DNA of 5,419 bases, taken from NCBI GenBank assembly GCA_031278075.1, contig JAITLE010000186.1:1-5419 (forward strand), read 5' to 3'. The translations under genes and the position numbers were made by a program. Positions within the stretch are counted from its first letter, which is position 1. The number at the start of each line of letters is the position of its first letter. The DNA is from Bifidobacteriaceae bacterium (GTDB lineage: Bacteria > Actinomycetota > Actinomycetes > Actinomycetales > WQXJ01). Under the pieces are notes generated by a model, which saw nothing but the letters and a program-made list of their open reading frames with translations, was not told the origin of the DNA and searched no databases. Below are positions 1-5,419 of this stretch, piece by piece.

Positions 1-2
1 CG

Positions 3-899
3 GGCCTCGCGACCCGCGAATTGGACTTCGCGAGCCAAGTCATCGCGTCAAGCCCCACGGGGGCTCAGTCGCTGATTGACGAGGGCGAGGCGATCAATCC
101 CAACCTTCCCGAGTCGATGCAGAACGCCGACCCGGACTACCCCTTCGTGCTCGACGGCGAAGAGTTCCGGGTCGTCCGCACGGCTGAGGCGGTGGTGAAG
201 ACCGCAGAAGTGGCGTGCGACGGGGCCACCGCCGCGAGCGGGATGCGTTCGGCCACCCTGGTGACGGTGACGGTCACCTGGTCCAGCCGCAAGAACGTCA
301 CCAGCCCGCACGTCGCCTCGCAACTCTTCGCGCCGCACCGCAGCGCCGGGACCGGGCTCGCCGACGGCGTGGCCGTTCTCGCGGTCAAGGTCTCCGGCAA
401 CGAGGAGATCGCTGGCAGCACCGGCCGCTCCGGTGTCAGCGTCAAGGCGACCGCGGCCGGCGAGACCGTCTCTGGGGTCACAGACTCCAGGGGTTGCGCC
501 CTGCTGACGGTCAGCCCCGGCGCCTCCGGCGCGGACTACACCGTCGCCCTCGAAGGATCGAGCGGCAACTTCATCAACCCGGGCGGCAGCTCCGAATGGG
601 AGCAGCCAGTGGACAACGTCGAAGAGGGCGCCTGGCGCCAGGTCCCGTTCTCTGGATTCGAGCGTGCCGCCAGTCTCAGCGTCACCGTGCACAACCTCAA
701 CGAGTCGGTCATGGTGGCGCGCTTGCTGCCGGCCAGCGCCGCGCAAGGCGGCGAGCGGGCCAGCGAGATCAAATCGGGCAAAGCCACCTTCGAGAAGCTT
801 TATCCCGGCGCCTACTCGGTGTGGGCCGGCGACTCGGATGTGGTCGCCGTGACCCTCGTGGCCGGGGAAGACGCAAGCATCGGGGTGACGCTCAAATGA
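3..899 (+). CDS. PilV-like minor type IV pilin with C-terminal CnaB-like domain (5' truncated)
   Basis: The frame is open to the left edge of the window (first full codon at 3), so the true start, leader peptide and hydrophobic helix lie upstream. A TTG at 21 is in frame but is not a credible start. The first visible residues, LATRELDFASQVIASS, look like the amphipathic continuation of a pilin alpha1 helix. A VTVTVTW strand at 261-281 matches the beta-sheet of PilV-type minor pilins. From about 380 to 560 comes a pattern typical of CnaB/carboxypeptidase-regulatory (prealbumin-like) domains: GVSVKAT, then TDSRGCALLTV, then YTVALE. A second beta-rich stretch runs from about 672 to the end and closes with YSVWAG and IGVTLK. 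Two Cys codons lie at 216 and 495. The product is expected at the cell surface as a minor pilus subunit, anchored in the membrane before assembly. It overlaps the next gene by ATGA. The family call is secure as a minor pilin; PilV specifically is inference. Confidence 0.8.
   Translation, partial: GLATRELDFASQVIASSPTGAQSLIDEGEAINPNLPESMQNADPDYPFVLDGEEFRVVRTAEAVVKTAEVACDGATAASGMRSATLVTVTVTWSSRKNVTSPHVASQLFAPHRSAGTGLADGVAVLAVKVSGNEEIAGSTGRSGVSVKATAAGETVSGVTDSRGCALLTVSPGASGADYTVALEGSSGNFINPGGSSEWEQPVDNVEEGAWRQVPFSGFERAASLSVTVHNLNESVMVARLLPASAAQGGERASEIKSGKATFEKLYPGAYSVWAGDSDVVAVTLVAGEDASIGVTLK
882..888 (+). promoter_or_regulatory. Probable weak ribosome binding site for the PilW-like gene
   Basis: GGGGTGA lies inside the end of the upstream coding region, 7 bases before the ATG at 896. 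It is only a partial match to the GGAGG consensus. Initiation here probably relies on coupling through the ATGA stop/start overlap. Confidence 0.4.
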
Positions 900-1657
900 T
901 CCGATTTGACCGACGCGTCGCCGTCCAGCGCGACCGCCGCGCGTCCGCTGGCGTCCAGGGGCGCCCGCGCTCGGACGCGGGGTTCAGCTTGACAGAGTTG
1001 CTGATCGTGATCGCGGTCAGCACATTGGTGTTGGGGATGGTGTTCACGGTGGTGGCCGCGTTCGCCAGGAACGACGCCAGGAACCTGGTGCGCCAGAGCC
1101 GGGTGGACGAGGTCCGGCGGGTCGGGCTCTGGCTGGGGGACGCGCTCACCTATGCGGAGTCGCCAGTGCCAGCAGAAGGGGCCGCCGCGCCGGTGGCGGT
1201 GTTCGATGTCGCCGAAGCCCAGAAGATGGTCTTCACCTCGGCGTTGAACGCCGGCCTGACGGCGGAGAAAGACGCGCTGAGCCGCGTCACGATCATCCTG
1301 GGCGAGGATTGCGAAGGCGCTGCGGACCCCGGTGTGCTGAGGCGGTGCGTCAGCCACCCGTACGACGACGCGGAAGGAGCGCAGCAGTACTGCGCCGCAG
1401 ATTCTGGAACCTGCCCCGACGGGGCGTTTGAGAACACCGTGATGGCCCGCGGCGTCAAGGATCAGGCCTTGTTCGCCTATTTCCTGGAGGCCGACACCTC
1501 GCCGGCGGGCGCTTTGCAAGAGGTCGCCGACCCCGCCCTGCGGGCCACCATCGCCGCGGTCGAGTTCAAGGTGACGGTCACCGGGCCAGAAGGCGGCGAC
1601 ACCACGGAGTCGACCGTCTATAAGCGTTACACGATCAGCGAATGGAGGAGTTGGTGA
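896..1657 (+). CDS. PilW-like minor type IV prepilin
   Basis: A complete 253-residue protein. Residues 1-29 form a basic leader (eight Arg) that ends in the prepilin peptidase site G29|F30, followed by FSLTELLIVIAVSTLVLG. Glu34 is the conserved Glu at +5 of the mature pilin. Residues 30 to about 51 are the hydrophobic alpha1 segment that anchors the precursor and later packs in the pilus core. The soluble domain has four cysteines (C139, C151, C166, C173), probably paired as disulfides outside the cell, and ends in beta strands (VTVTG, then YKRYTISEW). No ATG, GTG or TTG codon occurs in frame between 896 and the cleavage site, so 896 is the latest possible start. The ATGA overlap with the preceding pilin gene supports it. 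PilD, encoded two genes downstream, should cleave and methylate it. PilW-like is assigned from the type of leader and the position between PilV- and PilX-like genes; the globular domain itself is not diagnostic. Confidence 0.88.
   Translation: MIRFDRRVAVQRDRRASAGVQGRPRSDAGFSLTELLIVIAVSTLVLGMVFTVVAAFARNDARNLVRQSRVDEVRRVGLWLGDALTYAESPVPAEGAAAPVAVFDVAEAQKMVFTSALNAGLTAEKDALSRVTIILGEDCEGAADPGVLRRCVSHPYDDAEGAQQYCAADSGTCPDGAFENTVMARGVKDQALFAYFLEADTSPAGALQEVADPALRATIAAVEFKVTVTGPEGGDTTESTVYKRYTISEWRSW
1644..1650 (+). promoter_or_regulatory. Strong ribosome binding site that fixes the PilX-like start
   Basis: GGAGGAG ends 6 bases before the ATG at 1657. It overlaps an upstream in-frame ATG at 1642, which it therefore could not serve. 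This favours 1657 over 1642 and over the ATGs at 1669 and 1672. It is the best Shine-Dalgarno in the overlapping gene chain. Confidence 0.8.
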
Positions 1658-3618
1658 TGCGCAGCCTGATGATGCGGCGCGGCCACCTTGCCGGCAAGGG
1701 GCGCGAGGCGGGCATGACCATGGTGGTGGTCCTAGCCGCTCTTGTCATCCTGCTGACGGTGGTGCTGGGGTCCGCGGCCTTCCTGAGCTCCTCCACCAAG
1801 TTCTCGCGCTATGAGCAAGACTCCGACCTGGCGCAAGCGGCAGCCCAATCCGGGCTGAACGAGCTCCTCGCCCTGTTGCGCACCGACGCCAGCCTCCTCG
1901 AGGACATCGCCATCGACGCCAGCAACGACGAGGGCTATTGCGAACTCGACGCCGTCGGCGGGCCCGACGCCGACGTCTTCGCAGACGTCTGCGGCTGGGA
2001 CAGCGGTTCCGAGGTGGGCTGGGCGCGGCTCTCGCCGCACAACGCGACCCAGTACTACCACTACGCGGTGACCTACTACGACGCGGTCTCGCAGACGATC
2101 GAAGTGCTGGCCACCGGCAAATCGAACACCGTGTCGAGGTCGCTCAAAGCGCGGCTCAGCCCAGAGACGACGCCGATGTTCCTCTACCTGTCGAATTACG
2201 AGCTGGCCGACCCGACCGACTACACGACCTACGCGGACGCGTCGGCGACTTATCTGCCCCTCAAACGCACATCTGGCGCCTGCGGCGGGGACTGGAAGGT
2301 CGGGGCGCCGCCAGACAGCCTGAGCTACGCCTGGGAGATCGCGGCGGCGGCCACCACGAGCACGCCAAGGCCGCCAAGGGTCTACACCGACTACACCCTC
2401 AACCGGTCCTGCCTTGAGCCAGTGTTCGAGGACTGGGATCAGATGAACGGTCGGTTCCACTCCAACGACACGGTGCGCTCCGAAGGAGCGCGCTTCTCGG
2501 GCGGAGAGTGGACCACATCGAACCCCGCCTGCCAGAACGCCAAAGCGACGGACTCCGGCACCTGGAACAGCTGCGTGATCGGGACGGCTGTCTGGTCCGC
2601 CTCCAACCCTCCCTCGTATGCCGCCCGCAAGGAGTTGCCGAGCACCGACTCCCCGGACGAGCTGTCGGCCTCCGGAATCGGGTGCCGCTACGAGGGCCCC
2701 ACCCGGATCATCCTCAAAGGCGACCAGATGCAGGTCTGGTCGAAGCAGACCACCACCAACCGCCCGAACTGCGGCTCGCCGCTCGATCTGGCGAGTTCTG
2801 ACGGCGCCACCGTGCCGATCCCCACTGATCAGCTAATCTTCGTCGCCACCGCCGAAGGCGTGGCGGCCGCGACAATCGAGGCGGGCGGGATCGGCGGCCC
2901 GGCAGGACGAGAGCTGCCGCTCGGCACCTACACCGCGAGCGCCAAGCCGACCGAAGGCGCCAGTTACACGGTCGAGCGCGCCATGATCGAAGCGGGGATG
3001 GAGGCCAACGTCGGCAACGCCTTCGTCGAAGGGACCGTGCACGTCGACGTGACCATCGCGACCCGGGGTTCGATCGTGCTGACGGGCGACCTGGTGGCTG
3101 ATGTCCCCGAGGACAACCTGGTGGGGCTGCTCGCCGAGGGATCGGTCGAGATCTACAATCCTGTGCTCCGCACGGTCAGCGCCATGGCCTCGACCCGCAC
3201 CGTGGTGGGCTCCAATGGGAAACCGGTCGAAGAGACCTATTGGGCTTGGAACACCGAGTTGCCGACGGCGTCCACAGCGGTTTCCGGCAAGATCGCGGAT
3301 TATGACGGCAGGACAGACGTGCTCAGGATCGACGCCGCCATCCACGCCGTCAGCGGCAGCTTCCGGCTGCAGAACTGGAAGCAGGGCGGGGACCTCGGCA
3401 CACTGCAGGTTTACGGCTCGATCGCCCAGAATTTCCGCGGCGTCGTGGCTTGGGAGAGCGAGGACAAGACCACGCTGATCAGCGGCTATCGGAAGTCATA
3501 TATCTACAACGAGGGTTTGACTCAGGGCCGCCCGGTGCTGTTCCCGCCGATCTCCGGCGGCAATTGGGTGGTCCCCTGGGTTGAGAAGGCGGAGACCCCC
3601 ATGGAGATCAGGCCGTGA
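1657..3618 (+). CDS. Large PilX-like pilus-associated protein with about 600-residue ectodomain
   Basis: A 653-residue protein starting at the ATG in TGATG (one-base overlap with the upstream stop). The N-terminus resembles PilX: a basic stretch of about 19 residues, then G19|MTMVVVLAALVILLTVVLG as a single membrane helix (about 20-42). Position +5 is Val24 instead of Glu, which is common in PilX-type proteins. The helix is followed by an amphipathic stretch ending in AQAAAQSGLNELLALL. All eight cysteines (95, 112, 209, 252, 292, 306, 343, 372) fall in the first part of the ectodomain, an even number consistent with disulfides. The C-terminal part (about 455-653) is Cys-free and rich in short beta strands. 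It holds the blocks VGLLAEGSVEIYNP (489-502), IDAAIHAVSGSF (from 558), VYGSIAQNFRGVV (from 585) and SGYRKSYIYNEGL (from 609), and I recall similar blocks in DUF4900-type T4P-operon proteins. The likely role is a minor-pilin-complex or tip component exposed at the surface. It is much larger than classical PilX (about 170-200 residues), so the exact function is unknown. Confidence 0.85.
   Translation: MRSLMMRRGHLAGKGREAGMTMVVVLAALVILLTVVLGSAAFLSSSTKFSRYEQDSDLAQAAAQSGLNELLALLRTDASLLEDIAIDASNDEGYCELDAVGGPDADVFADVCGWDSGSEVGWARLSPHNATQYYHYAVTYYDAVSQTIEVLATGKSNTVSRSLKARLSPETTPMFLYLSNYELADPTDYTTYADASATYLPLKRTSGACGGDWKVGAPPDSLSYAWEIAAAATTSTPRPPRVYTDYTLNRSCLEPVFEDWDQMNGRFHSNDTVRSEGARFSGGEWTTSNPACQNAKATDSGTWNSCVIGTAVWSASNPPSYAARKELPSTDSPDELSASGIGCRYEGPTRIILKGDQMQVWSKQTTTNRPNCGSPLDLASSDGATVPIPTDQLIFVATAEGVAAATIEAGGIGGPAGRELPLGTYTASAKPTEGASYTVERAMIEAGMEANVGNAFVEGTVHVDVTIATRGSIVLTGDLVADVPEDNLVGLLAEGSVEIYNPVLRTVSAMASTRTVVGSNGKPVEETYWAWNTELPTASTAVSGKIADYDGRTDVLRIDAAIHAVSGSFRLQNWKQGGDLGTLQVYGSIAQNFRGVVAWESEDKTTLISGYRKSYIYNEGLTQGRPVLFPPISGGNWVVPWVEKAETPMEIRP
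1686..1699. repeat. 14-bp perfect palindrome in the PilX-like leader region
   Basis: CCTTGCCGGCAAGG reads the same on both strands and begins 29 bases after the PilX-like start codon. It encodes part of the leader peptide (HLAGKG). Any operator or RNA role is speculative, because one such palindrome is not unexpected in a GC-rich window of this size. Confidence 0.3.
2472..2494. repeat. Coding-region hairpin with GAA triloop
   Basis: GCGCTCC (2475-2481) and GGAGCGC (2485-2491) form a perfect 7-bp stem around a GAA loop. One G-C pair and two wobble pairs extend it outward to 2472 and 2494. C-G-closed GNA triloops are known to be unusually stable. No T-tract follows, so it is not an intrinsic terminator. 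It lies inside the PilX-like gene, between codons for ectodomain residues, and may only slow translation or be incidental. Confidence 0.35.
3603..3607 (+). promoter_or_regulatory. Ribosome binding site for pilD
   Basis: GGAGA sits 7 bases before the GTG at 3615, within the last codons of the PilX-like gene. Together with the GTGA overlap it supports the GTG as the real start. Confidence 0.65.
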
Positions 3619-4412
3619 CTCCTGAGACCCTCGACGCCCTCGCCCTGGGCGCCGCCGCTGGAATCGGCGGCCTCGTCATAGGGTCATTCCTGACTGTGGT
3701 CGTGAGCCGGGTGCCCGATTCCGAGAACCTCATGCGCCGCTCGGCGTGCCCGAAGTGCGGCGAGGCGATCCGTGCTCGCGACAACATCCCGCTGGTCTCA
3801 TGGTTGCTGCTGCGGGGCCGCTGCCGCGGCTGCGGCGAACGGATCTCAGCGCTGTATCCCGCTGTCGAATTGGCGACGGCGGTGTTGTTCGTGCTCGCCG
3901 CGCTCTACATCCGGCCCCTCGCAGTGGTGCCCGCCTACCTGTATGCGGCCGCCATCGGCGTGGCGTTGACCGCGATAGACGCGAGGACGCGGCGGTTGCC
4001 GGACGCGATCGTCTATCCCTCATATCCCGTTCTGGCCGTGCTGCTGACGCTTGGCAGCTGGGCGAGCGGCGATTGGTCGGCGTTGGCCCGTGGCGCGATC
4101 GGCGCCCTCGCCCTGCTGGTCGGTTACGGCGCGCTCGTGCTGGTGGCGCCGCGCGGGATGGGCTTGGGGGACGCGAAACTGGCCGGACTGGTGGGCCTCG
4201 TGCTCGCTTACCAGAGCTGGGGCGTTTTCGCTGTTGGCGCGCTCGGCGCGTTCTTGCTCGGCGCCTTGTGGGGAATCGGCGTGATTGTCCGCACGCGCGG
4301 CGGCCGGCGGACCGCAATTCCGTTCGGGCCGTGGATGTGCGCCGGGGCAGTGGTGGGATTGGCGGTCGGCGCGCCGCTGTGGGCGGTGTACCAAGAGCTA
4401 CTAGGGTTCTAA
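3615..4412 (+). CDS. pilD: Type IV prepilin peptidase / N-methyltransferase PilD
   Basis: A 265-residue polytopic membrane aspartic protease (A24 family). It cuts prepilins after the leader Gly and methylates the new N-terminal residue. The N-terminal domain has GSFLTVVVSRVP (23-34) and two Cys pairs, C45-x2-C48 and C70-x2-C73, the zinc-binding cytoplasmic segment of bifunctional enzymes. The peptidase domain carries D122 with R126 and LPD (128-130) in the first catalytic region, and GMGLGD (181-186) as the conserved G-x-G-D motif with the second catalytic Asp186. About eight hydrophobic segments are visible, and the length is normal for the family. The GTG start overlaps the upstream stop as GTGA and has a well-placed GGAGA. 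Substrates should include the PilV- and PilW-like pilins encoded just upstream and the major pilin encoded elsewhere. The only deviation seen is Thr27 where many homologues have Asn (GSFLN). All key residues are present, so it should be active. Confidence 0.96.
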   Translation: MTPETLDALALGAAAGIGGLVIGSFLTVVVSRVPDSENLMRRSACPKCGEAIRARDNIPLVSWLLLRGRCRGCGERISALYPAVELATAVLFVLAALYIRPLAVVPAYLYAAAIGVALTAIDARTRRLPDAIVYPSYPVLAVLLTLGSWASGDWSALARGAIGALALLVGYGALVLVAPRGMGLGDAKLAGLVGLVLAYQSWGVFAVGALGAFLLGALWGIGVIVRTRGGRRTAIPFGPWMCAGAVVGLAVGAPLWAVYQELLGF

Positions 4413-4449
4413 TGGTGACGGTAGGGTTGGACCGGAGAAAGGAAGGGCA
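4413..4449 (+). promoter_or_regulatory. pilD-pilM intergenic gap with purine-rich ribosome binding site
   Basis: This is the only non-overlapping gene junction in the window. AAAGGAAGG (4438-4446) precedes the ATG at 4450, with 6 bases between GGA and the start. No inverted repeat with a T-tract and no convincing -35/-10 pair is visible, so pilM is probably read from the same transcript but initiated independently. Confidence 0.6.
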
Positions 4450-5419
4450 ATGGCGAAAAGGCTGGTAGTCGGGCTCGACATCGGCGACACGCAATTGCGG
4501 GCTGTCGAGATGGCGTTGGACACCAAAGATCCAATGCGTTCGGCTCGGATCCAGCGCTACGCGGAGGTCGACATCGACCATGACGCGGTGCGCGATGGCG
4601 AGGTGGCGCGCCCCACGGATGTCGCGCACGCTCTGCGTGACATGTGGCGGCGGCATCGTTTCGCGAGCAAAGATGTGGTGTTGGGTCTCGGCGGGCAGCG
4701 CGTGATAGTGCGCGAGGCGACTTTCCCGGACACGCCGCTCGATGTGCTCCGCCGGTCCCTGCCCTTCCAGGTCGAGGACTTGATCATGGTGCCGGTGGAG
4801 GAGTCGCTGCTCGACTTCTACCCGCTGCGGTCAGCCGGCGGGCAGGTCACGGGTCTGCTCGTGGCGGCGCCAACCGACTCCGTGGAACGCAACGTGGAGA
4901 CGGTGCAGTCCGCCGGGTTGCGGCCGGTGCGCGTCGACCTCTCGGCTTTCGGGCTGGTCCGGGCGATAGCGCGGGGACAATTCGAGCGGGGCGTCCTCGG
5001 ATTGGTGGACGTCGGCGCGGTCATGACCACGGTGGCGATCGCGCGCGACGGCCAGCCTGAGATGATGCGGATACTGCCGACCGGCGGTCGGCTGATCACC
5101 AGCCAGCTGGCCCGCAATCTTGGGGTCCAAGAGTCGCTCGCGGAGCGGATGAAAACCGAGATCGCGTTGATGAACCCGGGCGACGCGAACGAGCAAGCCC
5201 AACTCGCTTTCACCGTGATAGCAGAGAAGAGCCAAGCCATGGTGGAACAGATCGCGCGCACCTTCTCGTTCTTCGCCCAATCCGTCGGGCAGCCCGTCGA
5301 ACACATCGTCCTGAGCGGCCGTGGCGGCATGCTGAACGGGCTGGGGCAGTACATATCGACGGCGCTGCGCCTGCCGGCATCGTTCTCCGCTGTGGACGCC
5401 ACCTTCCCGCTGGAGAGAT
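4450..5419 (+). CDS. pilM: Type IV pilus platform ATPase-fold protein PilM (3' truncated)
   Basis: The frame is open from the ATG at 4450 to the window end (323 full codons), with no stop. PilM proteins are usually about 350 residues, so roughly 30 are missing. It has the actin/FtsA fold signature: a phosphate-1 motif VGLDIGDTQLRAVEM (7-21), a phosphate-2 region with LVDVGAVMTTVAI (185-197) followed by RILPTGG and LITSQLARNLGV, and an adenosine-type motif HIVLSGRGGMLNGLG (285-299). PilM is cytoplasmic and binds the N-terminal tail of the membrane protein PilN. It links the PilN-PilO complex to the assembly motor at the inner face of the membrane. The start is set by AAAGGAAGG 6 bases upstream. 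pilN and pilO are expected next. One detail is Asp13 in the phosphate-1 loop, where Ser or Thr is commoner. The identification is confident; MreB or FtsA are excluded by the PilM-like middle region and the context. Confidence 0.94.
   Translation, partial: MAKRLVVGLDIGDTQLRAVEMALDTKDPMRSARIQRYAEVDIDHDAVRDGEVARPTDVAHALRDMWRRHRFASKDVVLGLGGQRVIVREATFPDTPLDVLRRSLPFQVEDLIMVPVEESLLDFYPLRSAGGQVTGLLVAAPTDSVERNVETVQSAGLRPVRVDLSAFGLVRAIARGQFERGVLGLVDVGAVMTTVAIARDGQPEMMRILPTGGRLITSQLARNLGVQESLAERMKTEIALMNPGDANEQAQLAFTVIAEKSQAMVEQIARTFSFFAQSVGQPVEHIVLSGRGGMLNGLGQYISTALRLPASFSAVDATFPLER

Noticed and set aside
21..23. TTG at 21 as the start of the first gene
   Set aside because: The frame is open upstream of it, and the following residues correspond to the middle of a pilin helix, not a leader peptide.
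266..278. Odd-centred palindrome GGTGACGGTCACC, repeated exactly at 1570-1582, with a relative GCTGACGGTCAGC at 503-515
   Set aside because: All copies encode alternating Val-Thr (or Leu-Thr-Val-Ser) beta strands of the pilins, so protein sequence and codon preference explain them.
215..895. Upstream extension of the PilW-like reading frame through the preceding gene
   Set aside because: The extension overlaps the PilV-like coding region and is extremely Arg-rich; the prepilin leader and the ATGA junction place the start at 896.
1642..1644. ATG at 1642 as the start of the PilX-like gene
   Set aside because: It overlaps the GGAGGAG motif that correctly serves the ATG at 1657, and no ribosome binding site precedes it.
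1980..1993. Perfect 14-bp palindrome CGCAGACGTCTGCG, and a 12-bp one, CCTGGCGCCAGG, at 631-642
   Set aside because: Both are inside coding regions at unremarkable positions, and palindromes of this length are expected by chance in GC-rich DNA.
3651..3671. Inverted repeat GCCGCCG/CGGCGGC near the start of pilD
   Set aside because: It is a low-complexity GC repeat encoding an Ala/Gly-rich membrane segment, with no T-tract or regulatory context.
4412..4468. Tiny open frame starting at the ATG that overlaps the pilD stop
   Set aside because: It encodes 18 residues, lacks a suitable ribosome binding site and runs into the pilM start; it has no recognisable product.
3730..4656. Long antisense open frame (308 codons) opposite pilD and the start of pilM
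   Set aside because: Its translation is dominated by Arg, Pro and Ala with no recognisable motif, and it spans two confidently identified genes. It is a by-product of GC-rich codon bias.

Overview
The window is GC-rich and densely coded on the + strand only. It looks like the middle of a type IV pilus (T4P) assembly operon from a high-GC Gram-positive bacterium. Actinomycetota is the best guess, from the strong G/C preference at third codon positions, a GTG start, the actinobacterial style of the minor pilins, and the PilD-PilM arrangement. A more precise lineage (for example a Micrococcales or Cellulomonas-like organism) is only inference.

Layout. Bases 3-899: the 3' part of a minor pilin gene (PilV-like) whose start, leader peptide and membrane helix lie upstream of the window. 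It carries a C-terminal CnaB/carboxypeptidase-regulatory-like beta-sandwich extension. Bases 896-1657: a complete PilW-like minor prepilin with a textbook class III signal (G29|FSLTE). Bases 1657-3618: a large PilX-like membrane-anchored protein of 653 residues, with a pilin-like N-terminus lacking Glu5 and an ectodomain of about 600 residues. Bases 3615-4412: the prepilin peptidase/methylase PilD. Bases 4450-5419: the actin-like inner-membrane platform protein PilM, cut off by the window end about 30 residues short of the usual length.

How they work together. PilD removes the leaders of the prepilins and methylates the new N-terminus. The PilV-, PilW- and PilX-like proteins are likely to form the initiating or tip complex of the pilus. 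PilM starts the PilM-N-O platform module, so pilN and pilO are expected just downstream. The first four genes overlap by 1 to 4 bases (ATGA, TGATG, GTGA), which points to translational coupling. The only intergenic gap is 37 bases before pilM, and it holds a strong purine-rich ribosome binding site. I see no promoter, terminator, RNA gene, mobile element or CRISPR array.

I do not see a wholly new system. The least explained parts are the large PilX-like ectodomain with its conserved-looking C-terminal block, and the Ig-like extension on the PilV-like pilin. Both are candidates for surface or tip functions in a Gram-positive T4P.
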